Assembly: GCA_903632075.3 (NCBI GenBank)
Contig: CAHIKZ030001778.1
Location: forward strand, 1 to 64,000
Length of the DNA stretch: 64,000 bases
Source: Acanthosepion pharaonis
Lineage: Eukaryota > Mollusca > Cephalopoda > Sepiida > Sepiidae
Direction of reading: 5' to 3'
Below the pieces are notes generated by a model. That model was not told where the DNA came from. It worked only from the letters and a program-made list of their open reading frames with translations, and did no database searches. The position numbers were made by a program, and so were the translations under genes. Positions 12,200 to 23,959 of this stretch are shown here, one piece after another; positions within the stretch are counted from its first letter, which is position 1, and the number at the start of each line of letters is the position of its first letter.

Positions 12200-12490
12200 A
12201 CAGCAACGACGAGGTTTTAAAGAAAATAGAAACAAACAAGCCACATCTACTTATCATCAAGAAGAGACAGTTGAAATTTTCATAATAAGAAAATGGGGCT
12301 TGGGAAATTTGATACTCACGGGACGGATGAATGCAAGAAGGACCTAAGTTGAGTAAATGGATGGCGGGACCAGTTTTAGGGGAGATAACAAAAAAGACAA
12401 AATTTTATTAAAAACTACAAAGGACAGGAAATTGTGGAGAGCCATGAGCGCCTACGTCATGAAGGGACACGGCATATAGAAGAAGAGAAG
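12200..12490 (+). pseudogene. RTE LINE 3' fragment
   Basis: It matches the terminal part of the RTE copy at 7735: LKF-like block, LGNLILTGRM-type block, and WRAMSAYVMKGHGI, then agaagaagag. There is an internal deletion after the TGR block. Frames are broken. Confidence 0.75.
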
Positions 12491-12616
12491 CCCGTGAACT
12501 GTTATTAAGGAAATAGAAAATTAAAAAAAATCTAATTAATACGGACGTCTAGCATTGCAACAATCAAGAAATTGTACTGTTTATGTTTGATGTGATGTGC
12601 TGTTAACCATTCAGGC

Positions 12617-12670
12617 ACAAAGAAGCGTCTGGTTGGAAATTCGAACTTTGCTACCCAGACGCTTCTTTGT
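12617..12670. repeat. Perfect 16-bp inverted repeat
   Basis: The arm acaaagaagcgtctgg (12617-12632) is the exact reverse complement of ccagacgcttctttgt (12655-12670), with a 22-base loop. Copies of actgtttatgttt flank it (near 12577 and 12671), which suggests a target duplication around a short insertion. Confidence 0.9.
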
Positions 12671-12781
12671 AACTGTTTATGTTTAAAAATAAATTATCTT
12701 AATTGTTTAAAAATTCATTTAAAAAAAATTCTACATGCTTTTATGAAACTTAGTAGAATGAATAATTTTATTTTTCATACT

Positions 12782-13145
12782 CAGACTGTCCCTAAAATCT
12801 GGACACATAGGAAATCTTATTAACTATATTTTATTTTACCTCCACAGATTAAACATGTTTTTGTCGAAAGAAGAATTGATTTCTTTCTCTTGGGTGTGCT
12901 AAAGAGAAGACGTGCTCAGTGAAAATCACAGATGCAACACATTTGATAAAGAGTGAATGTGCTAAAATTGACGGTAATGTGGACTTATTCACCGAATCTT
13001 GCAAAGCGCATCAACCTTTGCATCGCAAAGGATGGAAATTATATTGAAGATGTTATTTGTTAATATTCCAATTCAATAAAATGTTGAAAATTTAATTTCT
13101 TGAAAATAAGCAATTTATCTGTGACCAGACTGTAGGGACACCCTG
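12782..13145. mobile_element. Deleted Tc1/mariner-like transposon (MITE)
   Basis: The left terminus CAGACTGTCCCTAAAATCTG and the reverse-complemented right terminus CAGGGTGTCCCTACAGTCTG form imperfect terminal inverted repeats of about 28 bases. Internal text near 13000-13045 (aagcgcatcaacctttgcat then cgcaaaggatggaaattata) resembles the end of a transposase gene. There is no complete reading frame. Confidence 0.7.
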
Positions 13146-13149
13146 TGTT

Positions 13150-14900
13150 AAATAATAGTCTAGTAGACAATTATTTTTTAGAGAATTGTATTTCTCCTCT
13201 GACTTCTTCATTTGACCTTTGAGGTCAGATACAGGAAAACATAGTCATTTTTGATTTGCTAAAACTAGCGTGGGAATGTTAAAGACAGAAAGGGATTTTA
13301 GTGAGTTCAGTTTTTACACGTCACACACAGTAGACGTGGTTATTTCGTGTCTCGGGGAACTTGCTCCCCAGTGGGAGTGATAGAGCGACGCCACTGGTTA
13401 ATCAAAAATGTCCACGTCGACGTGTTTAATAAATAGATAAGTTAAAAATCCCTTTTGTTGAAGTTCTTTCATCTCCGTACTCCCAAAACATTTCACTACC
13501 CGGCCCGAAGATGACAGAAAGAAGAATGCAACATATGAATAAATCAAGAGTGTCACCCCAAGACTAATCCCAGCACAAAGGGGTGGCGTTGGTGGGGGGG
13601 GGGAATCTGATTTATACAACACTTGTACATTAGAAGTATGAAAAGGAAATTAAAATCTAGTAAAATGATACTTTAGGGCTCAGTTCATTGCTTTTATTTT
13701 TTATTATTTTCTTACCTGTTTGATATCATAAAACATTTAATAGCAACCAATATCGTCTTTTTAAATTATTCCGGATTTAAGAAAACATATTAAAATAAAG
13801 AAATTGTTACTTGTTAATTGTTACTGGAGAAAATTGACAAATTTTGAATTGATAGTGCTTATTGCTTTCCCTCTCAGGCTAAATTGCCATAAAAATTTCG
13901 GAGACTCGCAAGTATGAAAATTATTAAAAACAAAACCTATTAAAAATAACCAGGGAATCGACAGATCTCGATTAAATTTTCAGTGCTTTTTTAAACTTAT
14001 TTTTATTAAAAAAATTGATGGAATAGAATTTTCACGAAAGATATAACCACCTTTAATTATTCAATGTCATCCGAGTGATAATTTAATTTGTATTTATTTC
14101 TTTATCAAAACAGAATTTTATTTCACAAGAACAAAATATACATTTGGAAACGAAACAAGATTTACATTATCTATAAACAAAATGTTTTTTATCTTCTGCT
14201 AGCCGCAATGATGGAGAAAGCATTATCTCGCGCCATAGTTGGTGTGTGTGTGTATTTGTGTATCATATTTCCTGTTAATCTAACGGGATTTGGGTGATAA
14301 TGTGTGTGCGTTTAATGGACATTTTTTTCTGTCTGTTAGTGTCTATATATTCACTGGGACGTGTTTGGTGTGGGTTTGAAAGATTTTTAGTTTATATCAG
14401 TCACAGGTATCTTAGATTCTTTAAGTATGGGTTTTATGAAAGTTGTTCATATGAAAAAGTGTGTTTGGCGTGTGTTTATCGATGGTAAATTATTTATTTG
14501 TATCCATTCTAAATATTTTCTTCGAGGTAAAAAAAAAAAGAAGTGTTCTTTCTTATATTCCTATAATAAAAAATGTAATCGCAAAAGAAAGCTTCGTGCA
14601 TTGTGTTTGTCCTGCTTGCTGCATCAAGAACTATCTGAGCTGACATTATTTTCAACGTCAAATTAAATTTTGTTCAGGAGGTTATTTCATATCTGTCTTT
14701 ATTATGTAAAAACTGAAACCTAAACAGAAGCACTAAAGTTAGGAAGAAATTGAAGGAATCTTAATGACTCTATTTGGCGAAACAATAAATTGAATTAATT
14801 TCTGTATGTACTAAAAGAACGCATACAAGCGGAAAAGAAAAAAAATCTGTGTTGTTTATTTAGGTAATTATAAATTAGCCCTAAACTGTTTTGGGTACAG
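13150..14900. other. No recognised gene; short frames only
   Basis: Includes a g-rich run at 13590 and several short + frames at 14088-14666 rich in Cys, Tyr and Phe. They overlap in two frames and show no domain, so I consider them chance. Confidence 0.35.
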
Positions 14901-14942
14901 CCTGTCAACAGATCAATATCCACAATTGTCGATTGGAATTAC

Positions 14943-15185
14943 TAGTGACGCTTTCCGTATTATTATTGATTCGAGTGTAACTATAACGCCGAACGGGAAA
15001 TGATCATACTCTTTAAAAGCAGTGAGCACAATACGACGTGACAAACTGTAGAGCCGGATCCTGTTGACTGCAAATAATTTGACTCCTGCATCAGCAATTA
15101 TAAAGCAGCTTCGAATTGAATCCAGTCCAAGGCGATAATTTAGAAACGATCTTAGATAATCGCAAAGCGTAACCAGCATACAGTT
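14943..15185 (-). CDS. Candidate coding exon, minus strand, unrecognised
   Basis: On the minus strand a textbook acceptor (a polypyrimidine run of ttgctttttttttcag, itself preceded by a long CT-rich tract) leads straight into an open frame. That frame runs 243 bases (81 codons) to a plausible donor, cta|gtaatt, giving a phase 0 to phase 0 exon. The peptide (NCMLVTLCDYLRSFLNYRLG at its start, then CFIIADAGVKLFAVNRIRLY inside) has a balanced, strand-like hydrophobic pattern. It is less AT-driven than nearby frames. I do not recognise a family; the alternation of short hydrophobic strands could fit a beta-rich domain, but this is speculation. No partner exon was found nearby. It could also be part of an unknown transposon. 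Confidence 0.4.
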
Positions 15186-15200
15186 CTGAAAAAAAAAGCA

Positions 15201-15277
15201 AGTAAAGAGAAAGAGAGAGTGAGTGAAAGAGAGAGAAGAAGAGAGAGAAGAGAGAGAAAGAGAGAGAGAGAAGAGGA
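15201..15277. repeat. (GA)n-rich tract
   Basis: A purine-only run of gaga/gaaga units. On the minus strand it is a CT tract immediately upstream of the candidate exon acceptor. Confidence 0.9.
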
Positions 15278-15790
15278 ATTTACCCAGCGTAAAAACGAGA
15301 GGAGACTGACTCAGGTTAGTTGATAATTTTTCTATTCAATTTAAATTATTCAAAGTATATATTTTTATTCATTGATATCTGCTGTAATCTTGTCCTTGTT
15401 CAAAATAGCCGAGAATTAAGAACGCCGTAGTTATAGTACCGAAGGAACAGAAGACTTGGTAGAGAAAACAAAGAAGAGATTTATTAAATACTCATACATA
15501 GAACGGAAAAATTTCAAAATCATTTACTCTAATGTGGTGACTTGCCATAAGTAGAAGCAGTTCATTGTCATAGTAGGAGGGAAAAGCAGGAAGTACGCTG
15601 AGTCCAAGATTTACCTTGACCACCCCCTCTGCACCCCAAGTCACGTTCTGACACAAGGTCGGTTTTTAACGTGGGGACCGTAGTGTTTCCACTCGAGCCG
15701 CTGGTCTAAGCTGACCATAGCGTGTCTAAGCTAGTTATAGCCGGTCATACCACCGTCACACAATAGAGTGTTTTAGTGTCTTTACTGCCT

Positions 15791-15985
15791 TTAAAATATC
15801 CATTGTGATTGATGCCAAAAAATTGAGTCTTCGAATCTTTGATTCGACATAAACTTTGCAAAGTAACCATTCATCATGTCGCGATTTGTTGGGTAATACA
15901 TTGCTTTAGTTTTTGGTTTGCGTCTTCGCCACATAGATTCTACGCGATTTTTGGCTGCACCTGTGTTTGGGAGTGAAAAGTATAA
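15791..15985 (-). pseudogene. Merlin/ISXO2-like transposase C-terminal fragment
   Basis: The minus-strand frame reads NTGAAKNRVESMWRRRKPK, then MMNGYFAKFMSNQRF. This fits the end of the IS1595/ISXO2-like DDE domain used by Merlin transposons, where a conserved N-x-(V/I)-E-S-x-W block is followed by a GYL/YFA-E/K-FM block. Upstream catalytic parts are not present. Two further relics of the same repeat lie at 16430-16600 and 16720-17045. Family assignment is from motif memory and needs a profile search. Confidence 0.55.
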
Positions 15986-16429
15986 AATCACCTTATTTTC
16001 TTAGAAGATTGATAGAATGGAGACTGAAGTCAACACTGGGAAGAATCTTTCCTATTCGTTTGAAATAGGGATTTTTCTTTTTGTTATGCAAACTTATAAA
16101 TGGCAGCTGGTATCAAAAACATAAAATCCAATGTCTCTCATGTAATGTAAGCATACATCATGTCATTCATCCCATTAGGGGCATTGGTGTGGCAAGATAA
16201 CCTGACAGAGCCCATCCCTCTTCAGGTTGGTTTTTTGAATTCATAGTTACTTTTCGGTGCTAATTTGCTTTGTACCCCTATCTCAAAACACCAGATACTT
16301 ACTTGCCGCTGATTAAAATTGGCATTATGATATTTAAATTGAACACCTGGAAATTTATATTTTCAATCAAGAAATTTGACATTGATAAAAGTGTTTTTAA
16401 TTTAAAACAAATTCAAGAAACAATCCATG

Positions 16430-16600
16430 CAATTTGATGCCAAAAATGATAAAAAAAATTGAACCTTTGAATCCACTTAAACTCTGCAACATATGTTTTG
16501 CAGATTCATGCCCTTCTTCAAATTTTGATCTGCATCTTTGTCACATCGCTTCCATTCGATTTGCAGTTGCACCTGTGACTAACTTTAAACATATGACTTT
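16430..16600 (-). repeat. Diverged relic of the Merlin-like repeat
   Basis: Starts with gatgccaaaaatgat and parallels 15810-15965 landmark by landmark (tgcaacatatg, tttgatctgcatctttgtca, gatttgcagttgcacctgtg). Reading frame lost. Confidence 0.5.
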
Positions 16601-16719
16601 TTTTTTGGTTAATACCAAGCTTGTGTACATTCAATCAATGGTACTACTATATTTTTACAGCTCACCTATAAAATACCATATATCATTCAAAAATAACATA
16701 ATTCCCATGCATTAAAATG

Positions 16720-17045
16720 ATGCAAAGTAACCATCCATCATGTCATGATTTGTCGGATAATGCATTGCTTTGATTTTTGATTTGTATCTACGCCACATAG
16801 CTTCCACGAGATTTTTGGCTGTGTCCGCATTTGTGGGTGAAAAGTATAAAAGCCCCTTATTTTCTTTGAAAAATTGATAGATTGGATTTTGAATTGAACA
16901 CTGGGAAGAGTCTTTCCTACTCGTTTGAAATAGGGATTTTTCTTTTTGCTATGCAAACGTAAAAATGGCGGTTAGTATGAAAAGCATAAAATCCAATGAC
17001 TTTTCATGTAATGCAAGTACACGTCACCTCACTTGTCCCGTAACA
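16720..17045 (-). pseudogene. Second Merlin-like transposase fragment
   Basis: It is about 80 percent similar by eye to 15850-16190: ccatcatgtcatgatttgtc, acgccacatagcttccacga, gaaatagggatttttctttt. Frames contain shifts relative to the first copy. Confidence 0.5.
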
Positions 17046-17164
17046 CATTAGGGTCGAAGGGACATCACATGTGCTGCAGTCATAGCAACAGTGGGGTGTC
17101 TAGGGCAAGATAGCTTGACGGAGCCCATTCCTCTTCAGGTTGATTTTGAATTCGGAGTTACCCT

Positions 17165-17335
17165 TCTAGACTGACTGCCACACTAGGCTGGAGAGTTCAG
17201 CCTGCCTTGTATTAATCCGTAACTAGGAGAGAAAAAGTAACGGATTCATCACTTTCCAAGGGTATTTGTGCGAAAGCGAATGCAATGATCTCAGATGGAA
17301 TTTGAACTCGGTATGTCAATTTTACTTTCCTCGTC
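17165..17335 (-). repeat. Diverged tRNA-headed SINE fragment
   Basis: Matches the SINE body in reverse orientation (aagggtatttgtgcg, gaatttgaactcgg), but the gcctgccttgtattaatccg part is divergent. Confidence 0.55.
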
Positions 17336-17499
17336 GATAGGCCTGAAACGGTTTCTAGCGTTTTCTTTTTTTAAATTTATATCACTATTAAATGAAATGT
17401 TTTTCTTCCAACCTTGTATTCATTCTCTAGGTTACAAATAAAGAGGATGCCTATAGATTCATATTTTAGTTATTATTTATTGACTTTTTTTTTATTCAG

Positions 17500-17770
17500 T
17501 CCATACTTGATACACGCTTGGGCGATCATGTCGCTTTCGATTCATAACTGTCTAGGCTGAGTAGGTTGCCGTTTCTTTCTGCAGTAGACTAGTAGCCAGC
17601 CAAGTCTATAGAACCCAGAACCTAGTCTGTCCTGCTATTCAACCCATAGTTGGGAGGAGAAGAGATGGATTCATACCTTTCTCAAGGGCATTTGTGTGTA
17701 AGTGAATGTGACAAATCCAACTCGAATTCGAACTCCGCACTCGAGCCGATATCCATTACATCACAGCGCA
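17500..17770 (-). repeat. tRNA-headed SINE, near full length
   Basis: Same order as the copy at 2609: tail hairpin region (cttgggcgatcatgtcgctt), aggttgccgtttctttctgc, body, B box ttcgaactccg and head gagccgatatccattacat. Confidence 0.75.
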
Positions 17771-18035
17771 CATATTTATATAATTTATTATAATTATTAC
17801 TTTGCTTTTATGATAATATAAATGACAATAATATTATTGATAGTTTTTCATTGTTGCAAATTTGTGTTAGCATTTTCTTCAATCGAGTGAGAGATACTTG
17901 ATATTTTTCCATGCAGCCATTTTCATCGTGCGGAATGTACAATGGAAACTGTTGTTTTATAGTTTTGGAGAGAAAACTATTAAATCAAATCTTCAGGTAT
18001 TTTTTGCATTGGCGTACGTGTGTACACGCAGACAC

Positions 18036-18068
18036 GCAGACACACACATACACACACACACACACACA

Positions 18069-18129
<61 letters not shown>
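18036..18129. repeat. Compound (CA)n(CT)n(TA)n microsatellite
   Basis: Three dinucleotide tracts in direct succession. Overlapping low-complexity frames (Tyr-Ile runs) are artefacts. Confidence 0.95.
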
Positions 18130-18130
<1 letters not shown>

Positions 18131-18883
18131 ACATTTGAAAAAACGTTTATGAAAATATATTTCGAAAAATAATATCCGATAATGCATTTCGCCTCTAATG
18201 GCTTCACCGGATGGATAGCGAAAAATGTGTTGTGCTGTGTATGCATTTGTGTGTGTTTAAAATAATTAAGTCTTATATTATTTTCCCCAAGCTGGCGTTG
18301 CTCGAGACGAAAAGAGAAAGAAAATGAGTGACTTATTAAAAAAATCGTTTAACATTTTTTTATATTCTCCGCTTTTAAGTGTCTGAGTTTTGAGATGGAA
18401 ATTCTTTAGAATGGATCGAAAATAAATTAAAGAATTGTTTTTATTCATGCGTTCCCCATGTCGACAGTATTATATTTGTTTCGAAACATTTTCATAAACG
18501 TCAATATTTCAAATGTCAATAACTTTATAAGACTGTCGGGATTACATACCCAAATTTATTACACGCACGCACACCCGCACGCACGCACGCGTGCGCCCCC
18601 TCCCCACATATGTATATGTATGTATATATAGTCATTTATTTTATCATAATAGTATAATAATAATAATAATAATATATATGCGCGTGTGTGTGTAAAAATA
18701 GAGTACATTTGTAAAAGGACAATATAAATAAAGACAAAAAGAAAACTTATCTTAGCCAACGGTTTTTGTTCTCTGAGGTACTTTATCGCTTAGGCGTTCA
18801 TTCTTATATTTACACACGCTCTATTCCTGATATTGAGAACTCTCATCCTTAAATATAGCATACCTTAAAACGACAATATTTTT

Positions 18884-18886
<3 letters not shown>

Positions 18887-18922
<36 letters not shown>
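18887..18922. repeat. (TA)n microsatellite
   Basis: Pure dinucleotide run of about 18 units. Confidence 0.95.
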
Positions 18923-18925
<3 letters not shown>

Positions 18926-19308
18926 AAAGGCTCAAACACTAATATTCCATGGTTATAATTTATTACATTGGAATCGTAATCACGATCCAATTCATCAGAC
19001 CTACAAATTCAAAAAGAAATCGGAAATAAAAATCAAAATTTTAGTGAGAGTATGTGTGGAGTGGGAAACAAGTATGAGAGGGAAATGTATGAAAGCTCTA
19101 GAGAGAGGTTGTAACAGAAGAAAGAAGAGGAAGGCCTAAAGGTATGTCCATTTTGTTCTCATTTTCTCTAAAACTCCATCGCTGCTCACATATTAGGTCC
19201 CTGGTATTCTTAGCATTCTTCTATATAACCCCATTACTTGGTTGCTTCAAATCTCTTTTTCATCTATGAGTTGATCGTCCAGCATTCACTGCCATATACA
19301 GGGACTGG

Positions 19309-19511
19309 AGTTCGTCTCTCACTGGGTGCTCTACACTTTCTGTCTCTTGTCACATCTAAGCTAAGCCTAGAAAATAGTAAATTTGGGAACTTCGACGTCG
19401 TGTAATGGTTAGCAAGCTTGTCTCGATCGATCAATTACAACTGAAAAGTGTGTTCGACCCTCACTACGTGCCCCACACTTTCGGTCTTGTGCCACATATA
19501 AGCTACGCACT
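19309..19511 (+). repeat. tRNA-like SINE inserted in the RTE copy
   Basis: It is flanked by an approximate target duplication, atacagg-gactgg at 19296-19308 and 19512-19526. It holds a truncated unit (ending cacatctaagcta) followed by a unit with a tRNA-like head (gtgtaatggttagcaag as A box region, gtgttcgaccc as B box). That second unit ends with the same cacatataagcta motif. Confidence 0.65.
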
Positions 19512-20250
19512 ATACAGGAGGACTGGTATTACGCATAATTTCAGTGCTTTTTTTTTCTAACGAAATTTTCTTGTTTCTTAATACTTTGCTTAGCTTTTGG
19601 AAGACACTTTCACTATCACAATGCGTCTTCGTTTTCAGTGTCACACTTTCGGTTCTTTGTTAAAGCTCTTCCCAGATATTTAAGGTTACCTGCATTTCTA
19701 TTACAATTCCGTCCGGTCTTGCTGCTTTGTTTCTGTTCAATTTGGCTTGTGCTGATTTCACTTCAGATTTAAATATTTGTGGTCCTTCAATGTTTCTATG
19801 TATTGTCGATTGTTCTCTTTTGTTGTGGAAGACTTATAAGATGTATTGTTCCATCTTTGAAGTATTTTCCTTTCTCTAATATCACTGTCTCGTCCTTGGA
19901 TTTTATGCATCCTATTGATGAGCGTATATCTTGTCTTATTCTTATATTTTTATGCATCTCTGCTTTACCTGTGAAACTCATTCTTTTTATTTATGCACAT
20001 TTTTCGTTGAGCCCTTTTTAGCTCGTCTGAATTTGTTCCTAATTTCTTTGTGCAGAGTTCTATATTCTGTGCCGTGCCTTGGCCTTGTTTTTTGTCTCTT
20101 TTCATCATGCCCAGAAGTACATTATCTATTCTTTTTTTTTCTTTGCCTAGTTTTCTTTGGGATGATCTCGATTGCTGATTCAACTAAAGCTTCTCTTAGT
20201 GTGTCCCACTTCGAGATTCCATTCTCATTTTGTTCATTGTATCTGTATTT

Positions 20251-21050
20251 CCGATTTTGAGAGAATTGGATGTCCTATTTGTATTCATTACTGGCGGCCA
20301 CAATCTTAATAACACAAGATATGCATATGGCAGAGCGTTAATAACAGACACGGAAAGAAAACTACAAAAGTTCCTACAGAAGGTAGTGAAGGAAAGCGAG
20401 AAGAAAGGATTAAACAACACCTGCAGTAAGACAGTATGCATGGTTGTTAGCAAAAGGAATGACAAATCTGTGATACCAAAATCAAACAAATTCAAAAAAT
20501 ATCTTGGAAGTGTTTTAACAGAGAATGTAAAGTGCGACACTGAAATTCGAAGGCGCTCTGGCATAGCCAAATATACATTCAAAATACTAAGCAGAGTATT
20601 GAGAAACAGGAAGACTTCGTTAGAAACAAACAAAGGAACTGTTACGTGATATCTGTTCTCCTGTTTGGCAGTGAGTACTGGACAATCTCCTCAAAGATGA
20701 AGGAGACTTGAAGCAAAAGGAATGTGGTTCTACAAAAGGATGCTGAGGATACCATGGATTGATCACGTGTGTTTTAGAGAAAATTAAAGCAAAAAGTAAA
20801 CTTATACTTAACACGAGAAAAAAAACAGTTGAAATTTCTAGGGCACATAACGAGGAAACAGGGCTTGGAAAATCGGCTACTCACCGGACAGATTGAAGGC
20901 AAGATCGACAAAGGAAAAATCCGTAACATAGTTACTGAATTTAGTTTAGGATACATAAAAAATGACAAAATTTATTAAGATCTCCAAAGGACAGGAATTT
21001 GTGGAGAGCCGTGATCGTCTACATCCTGAGAGGACACAGCACATAAATAA
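20251..21050 (+). mobile_element. 5'-truncated RTE LINE inserted in another RTE copy
   Basis: The plus-strand copy starts inside the palm (RELDVLF, GGHNLNNTRYAYGRALITDT), runs through KYLGSVLTENVKCDTEIRRR and RVLRNRKTSLETNK, and ends at the gaggacacagcacataaataa terminus. It is flanked by the 12-base target duplication gtatctgtattt (20239-20250) and gtatctgcattt (21051-21062). The motif C region reads YAYGR, so it is catalytically dead. Confidence 0.85.
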
Positions 21051-21819
21051 GTATCTGCATTTAACACTGTTCATATATTTCTCCTTCAAATTAGAATCCT
21101 TCAGGAGTTTGTCCTATTAAAATTTGAGTGCTGCCTTGGTCCTCTTCAATTCCGGTTTACATATCCTTAGAACATGGTCGCGCCGCAGTCGACACTTGCA
21201 TATGTTTTGTAGTATAAAACCGCACTCCTGGATCGCTTATTGATAGTTATATAGTCGATTTGGTTTTTCGTTTCTCCTCATGAGCTTGTCCATGTTCATA
21301 TACGTCTTGAGTGTTCTTGAAACCATGTGTTGTGTATTACCTATTTATTGTCAACCATTAGACCCATTTTTCTCCGTGTTTATTATGAGTTCCTAATTCG
21401 AATTTGCCAATTATTGCACCATTTCTCTTCTTGGCTATTTTGGCATTCAGGTCTTCCATGACGATTGCAATTTATTTCGATTTGCATTGAGCCTTGGCGT
21501 TTTCTAGCGTACAGTAAAACATTTCAATTTCTTCTGTACTTTGTGCTGTCGGTGCATATATAACTATGGTGGATATTGATGGCTTTCTTTTCAATTTAAT
21601 AAGAGTTATTTCAGAAAGTGACAGTATCCCAGAACACATTTGTTCATGTCTTGGTCTAATATTAGTTCTACTCCTTTTTTTTTTATTTTTCTCTCCGCCT
21701 GCATATATAATCCTGTGTTTGTCACTGACGAAATATCCATTTTTTGTCCACCTCGTTTCACATACGCCTAAAATATTAAAAGTTAACCTGTTGATTTCTT
21801 GCTTTATATATTCCAACTT

Positions 21820-22630
21820 GTCACATTCATTTATTCCACACCCCGAGAATTATCAATATTTCTAATAAGAATAGATATTATAAGCCAAAACATAAACGAT
21901 ATATTACTCATATAAAGCTAACTATATGCCTAAAATTTTACTAACATTACTGGGTTAATACCAGTTTCATTGTGAAAATCTTGGCTTGCATAATAAAATC
22001 TGATATTTTCATGCAAATGGTGGTTCTAAAATGAGCTGAGTGCATTAAGTTTTCCTTCATAGGTTAAAAAAAGAAAGAAAAAAATATTCAATGCGGACGT
22101 AATCCTTTTTATTAGTGGATCAATTCGTAGTGTGTCTACAATTGGACATTTATAAACGTTAGGTTCCCTTTTTCGATCAATTACCGTGGCTATCAGAATT
22201 TTTTTCTATACACAATTGGTGAAAATCACAAGCCAACTTTTTCGTCGTCCGATTTTATGTTAATTCTCAGTAAGGAAATATATGCAGTTCTTTTGGGGTT
22301 TTTTTGCTTCATTTTGCACCACAAAACGGAAATATTTACGTAATTTATATTCTATAGTCGATTTTTGTTGATTTTCTCTCGTTCAGTTAATAGCGCTTTT
22401 TCTTGTGAAAAAAAAACAAAAACAAATAAAAAAACAGACAAAAAAAACGAGAGATTTGCATTGCAGTCAGAAACTAAGTTTCGAATAATTGCAAGAAGAG
22501 AATGGGGAAAAGGCGATTGGCATTAAATATCGTATATTTGATAAATGTAGGAAATACGTGCCAATTTCAAATTTACAAGATCCAATTAGCTCGTTCGTCA
22601 ATTTGAATTGCGCAACGACGCTATTGAAGA
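21820..22630. other. No recognised gene
   Basis: Includes a 60-codon + frame at 22489 that runs into the next RTE fragment. Its first part matches nothing I know. An A-rich tract is at 22409-22448. Confidence 0.35.
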
Positions 22631-22639
22631 TTTTACAAC

Positions 22640-23055
22640 GAGACGAATTTATACTTGTAACTGTTATGTAATATCAATCTTCCTATATGGCAGTGAATGC
22701 TGGAAAATCTCCTCACAGATGAAGAAGAAACATGAAGCAACATAAATGTTGTTCTACAGAAGGATACTGAGAATAGCATGGACCGAACATGTGAGCAACG
22801 ACGAAATTATACAGAAATTGAAAACAAAAAGAACACTTATACTTAACATTAGACAGAGACAGATGGAATTTCTAGGGCACATAATGAGGAAAGAAGGCTT
22901 GGAAAATTTGATACTCACAGGGATAGAGGGATAGAGGAAAACAACGCAAAACCTATCTAGCGAGATTTTGAGTAAATGGGTGGCGGAGTAAGGTTTAGGA
23001 GAAATAACAAAAGGACAGGAAAATGTAGAGAGCCATGATCACCTACGAGACATTT
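22640..23055 (+). pseudogene. RTE LINE 3' fragment
   Basis: Reads LYGSECWKISSQMKKKHEA, RRILRIAWTEHVSNDEIIQK, RQRQMEFLGHIMRKEGLENL and a broken WVAE/ARAMIT-type end. A frameshift occurs after the ILTG block. Confidence 0.8.
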
Positions 23056-23059
23056 CAAA

Positions 23060-23690
23060 TTGTTATATTAAGAAGAAATAACAAATTCCAGTCATATTTT
23101 AAGCATGTTGGCTGTGTAATTAATTTACACGCTATGTTTAAAAGAAAAAAACTTTTTTACGCTGCTGTTTAAAATAAAGTGCAAATAATGTTTACTACTA
23201 TGTCCGCGTGACAGGTACAAAACCGATCAGTGAACGCCACCTCATCCACTGCAATTTATCAAAGTCAACTTTTCTGAGGCGCTCTTTCGAGAAGCCAATT
23301 GCGCTATGATAGCAACTAAATTACGACTTAATATTTGTACATACATCTTTAGCTCCAAATTTAGTTAATACTTTCAGCTAAAAAAAAAATGCAAAACAAT
23401 AATGCATTTGTTATAATGACAATAGGATATTTGTGTATTGTTAATGATTTTGTATTCTGTCATAATTTGACTGTGTTTCAAGCGAAAACTATTTCCTTCC
23501 TATCAAAAGAAGATTAAAATCTATTCCAATATTTGCATTTTAATATATTTGTACATTGCTGCCAAAGAGAGTTTTACTAAATGCTTGATTTGTATTTTTG
23601 TTATTTTCTTTTGTGTAATACTCTTGTTTAAATTTTTGACGTATACACTGCGTTCTCTTTGACCAACTAACAATAACCTGTTGAAACTTT
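23060..23690. other. No recognised gene
   Basis: AT-rich, with no repeat that I can match elsewhere in the window. Confidence 0.35.
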
Positions 23691-23699
23691 CGTCATTAG

Positions 23700-23952
23700 T
23701 ATTAATGGATACATGACTGACGAGGCAGATTTTTCCCGCAGTAGGTTGCCACTTCTTTCTGTGGTAGACCAGTTGCCATCCAAGGTTATAGAACCCGGCC
23801 TGTCCTGCTATTTACCCATAGCTGGGGGAGAAGAAAAGGATTCATACCTTTCCCAAGGGTATTAGCACGTAAGTGAATGTAATAGATTCGACTGGAATTT
23901 GATCTCGGCTCTTCGATTCCTCAGTCCAAGCCGCTATCCATTACACCACCGT
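23700..23952 (-). repeat. tRNA-headed SINE, near full length
   Basis: Clean copy: catgactgacgaggcag at the tail side, aggttgccacttctttctgt, cccatagctgggggagaaga, B box antisense gaatttgatctcgg, and head gagccgctatccattacacc in antisense form with ccaagccgctatccattaca. Confidence 0.8.
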
Positions 23953-23959
23953 AGAACTG

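Larger units (their letters stand above)
19140..21816 (-). pseudogene. RTE-type LINE, minus strand, doubly interrupted
   Basis: Read on the minus strand it begins with an apurinic-type endonuclease block (NILGVCETRWTKNGYFVSDK, 21816 downwards) and a second endonuclease block (GKFELGTHNKHGEKW, then KTKSTI and the degraded end near 21190). The linker follows (KWDTLREALVESAIEIIPKK, 20238 downwards). An internal deletion near 19690 removes the RT fingers and palm. The thumb (VLRNKKISLE) and YGSECWT-like remnants to 19140 come last. It is broken by a plus-strand LINE insertion (20251-21050) and a SINE insertion (19309-19511), both with visible target duplications. This is the only copy with an endonuclease, and supports RTE assignment. 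Confidence 0.8.

Noticed and set aside
18000..18140. Open frames with Tyr-Ile or Ser-Leu repeats
   Set aside because: They are translations of dinucleotide microsatellites. The same applies to frames across 31786, 41887, 42073, 42972, 49029, 58799 and 58917.
22489..22671. Novel small protein
   Set aside because: The frame runs into an RTE fragment and has no independent support for its first half.
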